NCBI GenBank assembly: GCA_948567375.1
Contig: OX419760.1
Coordinates: 49,476,001-49,540,000, forward strand
DNA length: 64,000 nt
Reading direction: 5' to 3'
Source: Lunularia cruciata
Lineage: Eukaryota > Streptophyta > Marchantiopsida > Lunulariales > Lunulariaceae
Part shown: positions 11,296 through 23,232 of the stretch, in pieces
How positions within the stretch are numbered: position 1 is the first letter of the stretch
Layout of the letters: every line of letters begins with the position of its first letter
Notes under the pieces: generated by a model
What the model was told of the DNA's origin: nothing
The model's input: the letters and a program-made list of their open reading frames with translations, nothing else
Database searches by the model: none
Position numbers and translations under genes: made by a program

Positions 11296-12126
11296 TGTGG
11301 AATCCCTCATTCCAAAGAGCAAGAAAACTCAGAAGAAAGCTCTTACAGTCAGCAAGGATACAATCCCTCTTCAGCCGGCTACTTTACAGCAAGCTCTCCG
11401 TTCTCCCCAATGTCATCATTGGACTGCAGCGATGGAGAAGGAGCTTCGCTCACATCAAGAAATCAGTACATGGATCTATATTGATCTACCTCCTGGCAGA
11501 AAGTTAGTTTCCTGCAAATGGACGTATAAGTTGAAACTTAAACCAGATGGTACAGTAGACCGCTACAAGGCCAGACTTGTTGCTGGTGGATTCACACAAA
11601 TATAGGGAATTGATTTTTTTGAGACTTTTTTTCCTGTGGTACTAATCCAATCCGTGATTTTCAGTCTTGCTGCTCAACATCACATGCACGTCCATCAAAT
11701 GGATGTAAAGACAGCTTTTCTAAATAGCATTCTAAATGAAGACATCTACATGATGTTGCCCCGGGAGTTACTCCACCAAAGAAGGGCCAAGTATGCAAAC
11801 TCATCCGTGCTATTTACAGATTAAAGCAATCCTCTCGGGAGTGGAATTTACTCTTTGATAGTCACCTGCTATCTATTGGTTTTACTAAGACTTCAGCTGA
11901 GGGCAACGTGTATTTTCGACGCAAGGGTTCTGATTTTATCCTTCTAGCGTTATATGTTGATGATACACTGATAGCCAGCACCAGCCTTACGTTTCTCTCC
12001 CTTATCAAGGAACAACTGTGTGGCAGATTTATGATGACTGATCTGGGCCCTGCTCAGCATTGTCTCAGTCTACAGATTATCCAAGACCCACATCGCAGTT
12101 GGATCCGGACCAATCAAACTTATTGA
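11296..12126 (+). pseudogene. Copia reverse transcriptase with YVDD, interrupted by stops
   Basis: RT copies element RNA into cDNA. Blocks appear in family order: HWTAAMEKEL, then LVSCKWTYKLKLKPDGTVDRYKAR and LVAGGFTQI up to a TAG at 11603-11605. Next comes VHQMDVKTAFLNS, with the first catalytic Asp, at about 11690. After a stop at about 11822 follow RAIYRLKQS and LLALYVDDTL with the catalytic YVDD at 11953-11964. Stops at 11603 and 11822 and at least one frame change make it inactive. Confidence 0.9.
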
Positions 12127-12163
12127 GTTTGATCTTATAGATGCAAAATCTGTATCTACGCCT

Positions 12164-12517
12164 ATGTTACCTGGATTGAAGCCCTCCAAACAGGACTCGC
12201 CTCAAACTGAGGAGGAGAAGTTAAAGCTCCGAGAGTTTGGTTTTCCTAAAGCAATAGGCTCAGTAAACTGGGCAGCAGTTTGCTCGAGACCTGATTTGTC
12301 ATTTTCAGTGGGAGTATTATCTCAATTCATGGATAATCCTGCTGATAAACATATCACTGCAATGAAACATTTGCTTAGATACATAAAGGGAACAATTCAT
12401 TATTATGTTGAGTATTCATACCCTAAGGTTCCTAAACCTTTATATGGCTACTCAGATTGGGCAGGAGACATAGATGAACGTAAATCCACATCAGGTTTAC
12501 ATACAGGAATAACTTAG
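12164..12517 (+). pseudogene. Copia RNase H, C-terminally truncated
   Basis: The frame reads AIGSVNWAAVCSRPDLSFSVG, then HLLRYIKGT and LYGYSDWAGDIDERKSTSG, the start of the copia RNase H domain with its first catalytic Asp. The rest of the domain (normally another ~80 residues with the SSxEAEY block) is missing and the polypurine tract follows within about 50 bases, which indicates an internal deletion. Confidence 0.85.
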
Positions 12518-12558
12518 CTCCAAGTTTGTTGTGATTCACTTAGTGACAGTAATTATCA

Positions 12559-12569
12559 TTAAGTGGGAG
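12559..12569 (+). other. Polypurine tract of the copia element
   Basis: TTAAGTGGGAG directly precedes the TG of the 3' LTR, as expected for the plus-strand cDNA primer of a copia element. Confidence 0.75.
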
Positions 12570-12816
12570 TGTTGGAGACAGTAGTATACAAAAGATAAAT
12601 AATGACTACTTATTGTCGATAACAAGTGAAACGGTATGTTATGACTTACTTAATAAATCAAGTAACACACTGAAAGGACATAAGGACCTGAAAGGTCATA
12701 TCTATTCAATTATGTACTTTCGAGTGTATCTCCCTCACAACCATTATGAGATATTCATTTCTGGAGAATTGCCTGCTAGCCTACGCACACTTGCATGTAT
12801 TTTCCCTATTCTAACA
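12570..12816 (+). repeat. 3' LTR of the copia element
   Basis: It starts TGTTGGAGACAG and ends CTAACA with the standard TG...CA termini, and is followed by the TGGTT target duplication. It is 247 bp against 229 bp for the 5' LTR, mostly because of one indel around 12690-12712. Confidence 0.92.
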
Positions 12817-12821
12817 TGGTT

Positions 12822-13600
12822 CAGGGAGTTTCTGAATGTTTTGAAAGGCTTTGTTCATGGAGCTTGTGTTTTTGTTTGATGGGTAACAGTGACTTGTGGT
12901 GAACACATTATCCGGGGGGTTAATGGGGGGTTTCAGATTTAGGATTCACTGAATTTTATGGATAGTGGACTTAAATGTCTAACATTTTTTCGGGTATCCG
13001 TAACATTTTCTCCGTAAACAATGGAGTGCTTCCGCAAACTGTTTTACGGGCGACAAAAACGAAACACATCACGGTGACCCCTAGTCCCCGTGATGTGTTC
13101 AGTTTACGCATTTACGGGGTTTAAGTAATGATAATTAGGCAGGATATCAAGGGAATGTTAGCTGATAAGAAGACATAACTACTTAGCAATAGTTATACAA
13201 AGAGTGACGAGTGTCGAAAGGGGAATATGGGGACTATCCTCGCTTCATATACACGTAGGAAGAGTCCGAGAGAGGGAGATAACAAAGAATTTGAAAGTTT
13301 TCCCTCATATAGTAGGTTGGTTGGTGATTCAAATCCTTTCTTTTGATGCCAAAGCTTTGTTGAAATAATGGAAAACGCTAAATAGAGAGTGTGGTACCAT
13401 CTACAGAACTTGCAGTTGAAACCATGGGGGAGTTCCGTTAGAATAGATTGCATTTGAAATTGAAAACCATGGAAGATTATCACTTGAACTATATTTCCCT
13501 TCACAATCTATTGCCTCTGTCATCCTTGAGTCCATTACTACCCTTGTTCTATTTGTAGAGTTATTGAATATGATTTTGTAGGGGCTTAATGTGGGGAGCA
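12822..13600. other. Non-coding spacer with a strong inverted repeat
   Basis: There is no supported gene. Several CCGTAAA/TTTACGG-like words cluster at 13005-13130 around the perfect inverted repeat at 13063-13099, so part of this may be a remnant of a small DNA element. The minus-strand open frame at 13193-13504 has no recognisable motif. Confidence 0.4.
13063..13099. repeat. Perfect 12-bp inverted repeat with 13-base loop
   Basis: AACACATCACGG (13063-13074) and CCGTGATGTGTT (13088-13099) are exact reverse complements around a C-rich loop. There is no poly-U run, so a terminator reading is not supported. A footprint of a small DNA transposon is possible. Confidence 0.8.
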
Positions 13601-14184
13601 AGGAGAAGGGTGGTGAGGAAGATAGATTCAGAATGATTCTAAACCACTATATGCAAATTTTGGATTATTCAAAAGAACTTGAACATTTCTGTCAAATTCA
13701 TGGGGGTGGAAATTGCAAGAAGCCCGAGCTGAAAAACAGTAGTTAGTTATATGGCCACTTTTCTTGTTTGAGATGGGAAAGGATTTCCCAATCATTGAAT
13801 GGAGAGAAATTATACAAGAAGTGTGCACGATACATGAAGTCCTACCATGAAACTTGGGATTGGAAGAACAAGAGTATAGGGGAAGGCCTTACCAATAGAG
13901 AGAGTATGTTGGGATGGAGAACAATAGAAGATAAATTGAATCACATGTGTCCTTGCTTTGACACTATGGATTCAATGTTTGGTGGTCATGTAAATATATG
14001 TCCACCCGCCCTTGTAAGAATTGGGTTGGGTGATGAGGTTCATATCTTGGGACCATGCATTGGAAACAAGGTTCATGGTGGAGACAAGGGTCATGTCTTT
14101 GAAGAGGGTGTAACACTTGAAGGGGTAATGGAACAAAAGGTCATCACTATGATATCCAAGAGTTTGGAGAGGGTTCTCCCATGA
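13590..14184 (+). pseudogene. Repeat-encoded protein of unknown family, copy 1 (DRFRM...MDxMFG)
   Basis: I do not recognise the family. One frame reads DRFRMILNHYMQILD near 13625-13670. After a frame change, the plus frame ending at 14184 contains ETWDWKNKSI, TNRESMLGWRTIEDKLN, CPCFDTMDSMFGG and VNICPPALVRIGLG. The same blocks in the same order occur at 49930-50530, so this is a dispersed family and both copies are decayed. The pattern W-x-W-K ... I-x-x-K-x-N-x-x-CP-x-x-x-x-MD-x-x-FG resembles trihelix/SANT-like DNA-binding or transposase-accessory proteins only superficially. There is no zinc finger and no DDE triad. Function unknown. Confidence 0.5.
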
Positions 14185-17100
14185 GTGTCTTGTCACAAGG
14201 AAATCTGTTTAGTGTTTTGAATACCCAAGGGCAAGAAATTTTTGATGAGTTTGAGGATGAGAGTCATGTAAAACCTGATTATGTTCTACCAATACATGTT
14301 CCATCTATGAGTGTCCAATTAAGGCTTGAAGGTGTTACTCCATCTAGGATAAGCACAAGAACAGTAGAAGAAATGCTACCTAGGGAGGCCCCATAAGCCA
14401 GAATAGAAGAAAAGGAGATCAAAAAGTAAGAGTAGAAGAGGAGATCCAAGAAGGAGAATGTGAATCTTGGAAGAAGAGTAGAATCTCAAAAGTGAATTCA
14501 AAGATTGACATTGCACATTATAATTTTGATGCAAGATTTGGCTAACCACACTAAATAGAAAAGTGAGAGCATGGAAGCTCAAGAAAGATATTAAATGGTA
14601 GAAATAGAAGTGTAGAAGATTGCAAAGATATCAATATCTTGTTGAGGCAAAACTATTAAATTTGAGGGCAAGCAGATATTAAAATTTGAGAAAATTAGAT
14701 GTAAAGTAGAGAAATTTTGCATAAAAGAGCAAAATGCAAAATTCAAATGGCTCTACTCTATGACTCTTGAACTAGCAAAGATAGGTAAAAATTTTGAGGA
14801 AATAAAAAACATAATTACTGCACTATCTTGGATAGATTTAGGACAAACTTCTACTTATGGTAGCAAATGTGGTATTCATATTTCTTCAAAATTAGCCTTT
14901 GTTGATAAATCAGGTTTTAATGCTAGAAAAGTACAATGAAGTTAGTAGCTACAAGGAGAATATTGCAAAAAGGTGATGGCACTCCTACTAAGAAAATAAT
15001 TGGTATCATAGGAAAAAGTAGGTGCTTAGCAAAGCAATTACTGTGTAGGGCAGAATATGGTTTTAACAAGTGGAGGTGGCCTTCTTTCTCAGCCATTTAT
15101 AGAAGTGTTGGTTCTATGGGCAGAAAATGTCAAACACAATACAATATAAGTTATTGGTGGGGTTTGGTCCATTGGCTCATCTGTTTTGTTATAAAAAGTT
15201 CTTACAGGTGTGAAGTTTATGATACAACATACAACCCGCTAGGAGTGCCAAGGCTACTGATCAAGGATCTTTTGTAAAACCACACTTACAACAAGTTTTC
15301 ATTAAGTAGGGCCGGATTGATTGCTCTACACATTGGCGATGATGCTGCAAAACCAGTAGGACACCATGTCATATGGACCGCTGCTGCATCTAGTGTAGAA
15401 CCACACTCACAAGTAAGTAATGAAGATGAAAATGGGTGGATCAAACCTAGGAAAAACCTCATCAATGTAGGAAAGTAGCTGGTGCAAGTCAAAATGCCCT
15501 AATGCACAGTTGAGCTAGGACCCAAGAGCCTGCACCCTTGTTGGAGTGTGTCCATGATAGCTTATTCACATTTTATGGGCCAAGAAGGCCCGCATAAGCA
15601 ATATTTCCAACAATATTAGGGGCATTCTGCTATAATTTCAAATACTGATTTGGGGTATAGTGGTTAAGTCTAAATGAAGGAGAAGAGCACTCCGTAGCCT
15701 TGTTAACCACACGCTCACCATAATACCAGGGCAAATATCCCAAAGGCTCTCATTTAGTGGATGATTCTAACATACAATGAGATTGTTGGAATGTATCTAC
15801 TGGTACATGAGAGCTCTCAAATACTATAAAATCCTCCATTGCATTGGCTAACAAAGTATACAATCCAATCTGTGCAAACTTTCCAACAGCTGAGCTATTG
15901 CAAGTTTTGATATGTTAGGAGATATTATTATTGTGGAGCCAAAGCTTATATAGCATTTTTAGGTAAAAGAGTTATTGAACACATGAAATTTTTCCTTCAT
16001 AAAACCCCATTTCATAGTGGCTCTGTGCTAATTCCCAAAAAAGGGGGGTGCAAAGCTATATGTTGAAAGTATACCTACTATAATTAATCATACTCCAAGT
16101 ATTGTACCAAGACCTAGTTCCATATGGTTCATTTTTTATTTATTTAATATGAACAATTGTATGCCTCTTATTTTTCTCCTCCCTATGACAATTTTTTGCT
16201 ATACAATTTATGCAAGCTTGGCTTGGTTTCCAGTTTTTGGTTAAGAATTTCTTTTTGGTAGCTTGATTTGACTCTATTGTGTGTAGGCTTTAAAAAAATC
16301 CAATGAGTTAATAAAAAACTTGTTATAAAAAAACAAGCAACTTTGTAGTTGCGACACATAAGTTATAACAGAGTAGCACTTGGAGGGATGTAGGATGATC
16401 TCAAGTGCTTGCAAGGTGATAAGCACTCAAAGTGTTGACCGATCAAGCACTTATAGGCCCAACTGCTGAGTGCTCCATTGGAACTTGTCCTTAAGCACCA
16501 CCATGATTTGAATGCACTGCTAGATCTATTGGGAATTGCCGCCAAGGAGCCATTACATTCAAGACAACCTTTAGCACTTGGTGGGAAAGCTTTGCACATG
16601 GGAAATGAGTGGAAGAGAATCATTTGCATGTGTGAGAATAACACCTGACCAAAGATGCCATGTAGATACCATGTAGATGTTGGGTAGATGCCATGGAGAT
16701 GTAATTCTCATGTACAGAAGGGGATTGCACACTTGCTTCTTAATCACTTGCTTCTTAACCACCAAAGGGTTGAGGAATGACCTGAGATTTGGACTATAAA
16801 ATGAGGAGTTTGGCCTACATTGTTGGTTAGAACTTGCACTTTGCTTGGAACCATGCAAAATCTTTGGCATCCTTTTAGTGAGGTAGCACTTGCAGTGATT
16901 CTTAGCACTCATAGTGGCACATAGTACTTAGAGTCAAATCGACTACAATTTTCTTTTCCTTTATACTATCAAGAATCATGGTGTTTGCATCAAGAATGCG
17001 TAGAAAGATTTGAAAGGTCATTCTTTAGGTCTCTTGCAATAACAAATGGGCCATTTATTGTAGAACTATAGTGATTCAGAGAATACATTTGGGGGTTCTT

Positions 17101-17350
17101 GCTTAGGAATTGGGAATTGGGAAATGTGAATTGACTAACTTTATCATGTTTCACAAGATAAGAAGGAAGAGAGAGGATATCAGGGGGAATGAGAGGTAAT
17201 CTCCATAATTGGACAAAGAACTTTTGGCAAATGGCACTCAGCCTAGATGTAGGAGTTTTAGGAGCCATGATCTTGAACTTTAAGCTCATAGACAAGGAGT
17301 TGATAGGCAAAGACAAGGAGTTGATAGGCAAGATCAAGGCCACCTTCAAT
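14185..17350. other. Old AT-rich repeat-derived sequence, no gene supported
   Basis: Short frames on both strands (for example 14181-14396 + and 14936-15277 +) have no domain motif. The part from 14400 to 14900 is purine-rich (GAAGA, AAAG) on the plus strand, like the decayed coiled-coil regions elsewhere. 16360-16920 is rich in AGCACTT/AAGTGCT words on both strands, probably a degenerate repeat. Confidence 0.4.
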
Positions 17351-19080
17351 GATTAGAGGTCAAAGAAAAATATGTAGAGAGTAGCCAATTACAAATCCCT
17401 ACACAAGGAGCCATAGTAGAGGCGGTTATGAGACTTTTCAAACCCAAGAAAGCCACCTACTTGATGAATAGCCAAGCTGTATTTTTTGATTACATGTACC
17501 CAAGCAAGTGAGTAGATTGGGATATATTTTTGGTTGACATGCCAAGTCCTTGCACAAAGACTTTGAGGAGGAAAAAGTGCTATATACCTTGCTCAATTTG
17601 CTATGAAATATCACATGGAGAGCAATCTCCTAACCAGAGAGGAGAGGAAGAGGTTCCACACTCACATTCATCCTATAGGTTATTTTGATGACCAATCTAA
17701 AGGACCAACATTGATCACCAATTATAGAGAGCTGGATGATGAATTTGCTAAGACAAGAATTTTGTGCCTATAGATGAAGAGTTGGGGTACCAAAGGCTGC
17801 AAAGAGGAAGAATACCACCCACAAGAAGCACCCTTCCTCAGACAAGAAGCCACAAGCATCACTCAAGTAGTAGATGTATTTTCATCAAAAGGGATATAAA
17901 AAATGATAAAGATAAGGAACAAGGGTTCTTTACCATACAAGCATCATCTTCTATATCATACAAAGGAGACTTAGGAAGATGCAAAGTCTATTCCAAAATT
18001 TTAGGACCAAGAAATGAAGGAATCCTCTATAGGACTTGAGGAGGACATGAGTGGAGAGGTTGCAACAAATGTTGTTGAGTCCCATCAAAGAAGAAAAGCC
18101 ACCAAAGAGCCAAGTGCTCAAATGCCCAAGAAATTTGGCATGAATTTCCAAATGGGCCAAAGTCCTACAACCAAAGGATGACCAAATCACCAACAATGCC
18201 AACAAGGAGTATGTCTACATTGATACTTACATTCTAGATCTTGCACCAAGGGCATAGTCTATAGTTGAAGAGAAATCAACACCATCAATGCCAATGCTAA
18301 TTTGAGAAGGAGCCAATTTTTTCATACATTAGTAGGAGCGGCATCACAACTGATGGAGGTATTGTTGCCTCAATACCAAGCGGAATGTCTTGACATTGTA
18401 GATTATACTCCACTTGTCCAAAATATGCATAAACAGGTCTACACATGGAAGGCTAGAGAAGACTAATCAAGGAGGAACCGGTGCAAGCCAGAGACTTGTA
18501 CAAGGAGGAGGTGACAAAGGTATGTGCCTTGTTGTAGGAAAACCAAGAGCTCAGAAGGCAAAGTGCCACCTTGGTGAACAAGCATGACCACCAAGCCGAG
18601 GTAACTTGGAAAGTGCAAAATGAGTTGATTCCACCTTGAGTTCAACATAAGTAGTACAAGAAGGGAGCTAAGGAACAATTTTGTGGCAAGTGCCAAGAGT
18701 TGGAGAGCACTTGGAGTGAATTGAAGGAAGCCCATGATTGAGTTGTCACCTTATAATTTTGAGTGCAAGAATATTGAAAAGAGGTGGAACTGCAATTGGT
18801 TTGCTTGATCAAGGAATTGGAAGAAGAGAAGACCAAGCAAGTAGAGAGTGCCTTCTTGGAGGACATACAAAAATATAGAATAAGATATGCAAACTAAAGA
18901 GATGGAAGAAAATTGGCTCAAGACAAGTCATCAGATGGAGGAAGCTTGGAATTTCTTTGTTGAGAAACTAAAAGAAGGAGGACAACTCAAGCAATGCAAA
19001 CAAAATATCATGAGCTAAAGTTAAAGTTTTAGAGATTGGAGAATCAAGTTTACAAGAAGGAGAGAATGAATCTAATATCC
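17350..19080 (+). pseudogene. Decayed coiled-coil protein ORF preceding an R-type LTR
   Basis: No single long frame survives, but plus-strand frames keep protein-like segments: ESNLLTREERKRFHTHIHP and ITNYRELDDEFAKTRI near 17610-17765. Then comes a Glu/Lys/Gln-rich run with heptad character (ENQELRRQSATLVNKHDHQ, KCQELESTWSELKEAHD, LIKELEEEKTKQVESA) at about 18480-18870, with many stops. A similar coiled-coil ORF sits just before the R2 LTR at 28.1-29.0 kb. I infer a retroelement-associated ORF rather than a host gene; the family is unknown. Confidence 0.4.
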
Positions 19081-19419
19081 TTCTGATTAGGAGAGCACAT
19101 TGATAAGTTATTCACAAAAATATACTAGACTTATATGTTAAAAATAGCTAGGGACCATGCTCAAACTGATAAGTTAATTAATTACCTAAGAGGCAAATGC
19201 AATTCACTCTGCCTAACAATCCAAGAGCAAAGGCACTCCTCCAAGGAAAGCCTTTTGTGGACAATAACACTTTGTTACATCTAGCTAGATACTTGGAGTT
19301 GTATAGTAGATGGCACTCAAAATTGTATATACTTCTCAAAGAGTGCACTCAAAGTTGTATAGGACTTTGGAGTTGTAGGTCCAAATGTTGTAGGATAAAA
19401 TTAGATTAGGGAGGAAGAC

Positions 19420-20241
19420 CTAACACCTTCCTTGACATGTGTTAGGCACCTAATCAACATGTAGGTGATTAGGATAAGATAGGATTAGGATATTAAATGA
19501 GTGATGTTCCATAGAGATTAAGATTTTCAGGAGATCTACTTGGGCTCTTGATCCCTTTGGCTCAAAACCAGAAAAGGTACTTAAGGTTGAGAACTGAAGG
19601 CACTTGTGTTTATTGCTTCATACTTCAATTATCAATAAGGAGTGCTTTGAATTCTTTGCAAGTTATATGTATTTCCATTTTATGTGTTGTCAATGTGTCT
19701 AAGCAAGAGTAGAGATGAGGAATTTCATAGTAAGGTCTCAAGTGCTCAATATTGAGCAGGTACTTGCCTTTGATCAAGGTGAGCACTAAAGGATCTGAAG
19801 AAGTGAACCTGTGCAAAGAGTGGATTGGAAAGCTCACCGCATGGGCAGTACCACAAAATCAAAAGCCTTAGACATCAAAATAGCCAACATGAAGTGAGTC
19901 TTGTAAGTAGTGCTTTCAAGGAAGGATGGAATGCACATGTAGTGATGACTTTGGAATAAAGTGGTACTCAAAGTGAAGTGATCCATTACCTTTAAGAGCA
20001 ATCCTGGCTAGAACTTAGAGTGAAAGTGTTTCTTTACTCTTTTTCATGTAGTGTGCCATAGTAGGTGATACTACCCTCTTCTAGGAGTGGTTCCTACCCA
20101 AGACGTTAAATAGGAAAAAATTAAAAAATTGTGACATTGTGACACGTTGCTCCATTCTCAATCATTTCTAACCTATATTCTTATGGGAATGACCTGTTCT
20201 TACTGATTATATTGTACATACATCAACATCAGGTTGTCATA
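19420..20241 (+). repeat. R-family LTR-like repeat, copy R1
   Basis: The block with GTAGAGATGAGGAATTTC, then GGAAAGCTCACCGCATG, TCTAGGAGTGGTTCCTACCC, GTTAAATAGG and CTTATGGGAA, ending near TTGTCATA, recurs at 24786-25640 (inverted) and, more diverged, at 34952-35534 and 48106-48955. The shared termini (TGTCACA/TATCACA) and the position after an ORF suggest LTRs. The left boundary is approximate and I could not see a target duplication. Confidence 0.6.
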
Positions 20242-21951
20242 GCAGCTATACTATAGATCTTAAATTTCTAATGCCCAACTACACTCTTGGAAACAATTCT
20301 AAATTTCCAAGGCACAACTACACTCTTGGAATTGATGATAATGATGATTATGACATGTAAACCACCTTTCTTGAATAAAGTGCAAGTGAATGTCTTCTTT
20401 TGTAATTCCATTGAGGTCATATTTATAAATTATTGGTGATGAAAATTGCTTCTTGCTCCCCCAAGGATGATAATTAGAATGATAATGATGTCTGTACGGT
20501 TCTTGCTGGTCTGTATATATGGAATAAGCTGTCTCCATGTTTGTGTGTTTCTGAATATGATATAACATGATAGTACATCGCAAATGATAATGATGGTCTA
20601 CATATCTATATAAACTATTCCTTTTATTTTTAGTTTCATTCACTTGCATAAGAAGCATAAGTATGGATGTTTGGTTATTGCATGTGGGCCCATGTTTTGT
20701 TAAATAACTAAGACAAAAGACTTGCAAAATAGAAAGAAACTTGCAAAAACCTGCAAACAAACTTGCTAAATTTTAAGTATGCACTTCAAAGTAGTATGCA
20801 TGGTATGCATAGGATGCATGGTGTGCATTATCTCTTAAAGTTCTATAAAAAAAAGAAACTGTTTCCAAACTATAATTGTATGCCTTTTGGAAGCATACTA
20901 TTAGTTAGTGATGATTTGGTTTCTTCTATTTCTTCTATTGCATTTTTGTTGTGATAAAAAATTCATGCTTGGACACCTGAATGGTGTTTATTTCCTTTTG
21001 TGACAAGTGAGTTAAATAGTTGTAATGATTTCTATGAGTGCATCTAAAAGAGGGGGTTGCATTCTTGTGGATGCCACCAAGAAAGGAAATCATTTTTGGG
21101 ATGCCATGACCAAGATTGTGCCAATATGCATATGTGTAATAAATTGAACCCTTGCTCCTGGCTGACTATTGGACTCTTCACATTCAAGAGATTGTGCAGC
21201 TCTAGTGTGGAAACCAAGAATCTACTTACAAATAAAGGTCATAGTGGTTACAAATAGACAAAAGAGAGAATGGGACCATGTAGAGGTGGAGACAAAAGTC
21301 TCATAGTACTAATTGCATGGGACTTTCTAAGCAAGCTATCCTATCATAAAAGATTGAGATAAGAATATCAAACACGTAATTCTTCTTAGGACACTTAAGT
21401 TCTTGAAGTAGGAAAATTAGAAGTCTACAACTAGAAGTATAGATTATTTAAAGGAGGCATGACCACTTTAGAGTTTCATGCAGCAAGTAGGTGGGATTTA
21501 TAAGATGTTTCAACCAAAGATAATTTCAAAGGAACAATATACACATCAAAGGTGTATGTATGCTAATAAAAATAAAAATGATATGATGGTACAAAAGAGG
21601 ATTATCTATGAAGTATGATTTGAAGGAAATTCTAATTTATCCTCAAAGTGTAGAAAGAAAGGACTATACATCCACATTGATGCTCTTTCTTGAGAAGGTA
21701 GAGGTGGATCCTGTAAACATTTGCTAAACTCTCATTGGGTCAAAAATATAATCTCTAAGCTGAGCCAATGTGCACTTGCCTTAAAAATATAATAATTAGG
21801 CATGGACCTTCTCTAAATATTTCTAAAGGAACTACCAAAAGGTCTAATAAGGAAATGTGGGATGTCCTAGGTGTATGCAAAGGAGAAGACAATAGAGGTT
21901 GTATAGCACCATGGGAGTGGTTCCTACAATAGGGAAGTCTGCATTATCAAC

Positions 21952-21970
21952 TATATATATATATATATAT
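21952..21970. repeat. (TA)n microsatellite
   Basis: An uninterrupted TA run of about nine units. Confidence 0.9.
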
Positions 21971-23010
21971 CTAATAGATAGACCCAATGATGTAAATGTG
22001 ATGTATGGTCTACCCATGAAACCCCTATACTCATTAATAAACCCATCCATCTTACCAAATCATCCCATGAGGTGTGCTTTGGTGTATACTCCATTGAGTA
22101 AAATACCTCAATCCCATATAGACTTGAGTAGTTGCTCTACCTCCCTCCTTGTGCTACTTGGTCCATATGATAACCTAAAAATGTGTCACACAATACTCCA
22201 CAAACTCTCTAACTCCAAGTTAGAGTATATAGTAAAAAGTACTACATGCTCTATAATAGCTCCATCCATGCCCTAGTGTGTGCTCATACCACTCTAAGAA
22301 AAGAGAATATCTAGTCTACCTTATATCAATTAGACTAACATACAAAATTAAAATCTTTCTCCTTGGATCTCAAAGATCAAGGAGATGAGGGATGACTTCT
22401 TTGGATGAATGCATCCTCTCTCTCAAATTACTAAGCCTATAAATCCTATTTCTCAAAGTCATATGCCTCTCTTGAAGCCACCTAAACTCCTCAAGAGTTA
22501 CTCTAAAAAAGTTGGGGTGAGAGATAATTTGAAACTCATTGTCTATATGTAATATCCATATCACCTATTTGCACATAAAGCTCCTCTCTATGCCCTCCAA
22601 TCAAAGTCAAGATTTTTGGGTCTCCTTGGAATAAGTCTCTTAAACTCCCATGTGTCTAGTGGCATGAGTCTATGTGGCCTAAGTAAAAGTCTCTTGATGT
22701 GCATATGATGTATAGATATTGTAAGTCCCCATGTGAATGACTCTCTAGATTAGTATGAGTTTGAGTTTGAGTCCCCATGTGCATTGCCAACTCAACAGGG
22801 TATCTACTAAATGCACCATGAAGAAATGGCTTCATATCCTCATAAGCACCATCTAGCTTAGTCCTCACCTCCTCTAGAGTGCTCCTTGTCTCTCCCAACT
22901 CATCTCATTTCCTCTCTAAAGACTCCATAGTAGCTCTAAAATCTCTAGACTAAAATAACTCTTTAAACCAATTTGCCTTGGATATCAACTCTTTATGTGT
23001 CACAAACCTA

Positions 23011-23232
23011 TCTAACGCTACCAATCTCTCTACTCTAATACTTTCTTGAATCCTAAAACTCATCCCTTTTCTATCACTAACTTGTCTAACTCTACCAATC
23101 TATGTGCTCTAGTACTTTCCTCAATCTTAAAGCTCCCCCACTCTTTATCACTAGCCTATCTAACTCTTTCAATCTATGTGATATAATACTCTCCTCATTC
23201 CTACAATGCATCTCCATTTAAATGGTGAAGTT
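23011..23232. repeat. 74-bp tandem repeat, three degenerate units
   Basis: TCTAACGCTACCAATCT starts at 23011. Related starts TCTAACTCTACCAATCT and TCTAACTCTTTCAATCT lie at 23085 and 23159. Each is followed by ACT(T/C)TC(T/C)TGAAT-like and ACTCATC/ACTCTTT blocks. 74 is not a multiple of three, so the array is not a protein repeat in one frame. Confidence 0.75.

Larger units (their letters stand above)
7007..12821 (+). mobile_element. Complete, degenerate Ty1/copia LTR retrotransposon with TSD
   Basis: The element proper spans 7012-12816 and is flanked by the 5-bp duplication TGGTT (7007-7011 and 12817-12821). It has LTRs, a primer-binding site, and gag, zinc knuckle, protease, integrase, reverse transcriptase and RNase H in that order, which is the copia order. 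Every domain carries stops or frameshifts and the LTRs have diverged by substitutions and indels, so it is an old dead copy. The RNase H end appears deleted up to the polypurine tract. It has no visible link to the neighbouring phospholipase gene. Confidence 0.95.

Noticed and set aside
20299-20760. Minus-strand open frame of 153 codons
   Set aside because: It translates ATGAT/TGATAA-rich DNA into a His/Tyr-rich protein with no motif, lies between inverted repeats, and has no support as a gene.
23011-23232. CRISPR-like regular repeats
   Set aside because: Three adjacent 74-bp units without spacers, in plant DNA; this is a tandem repeat.
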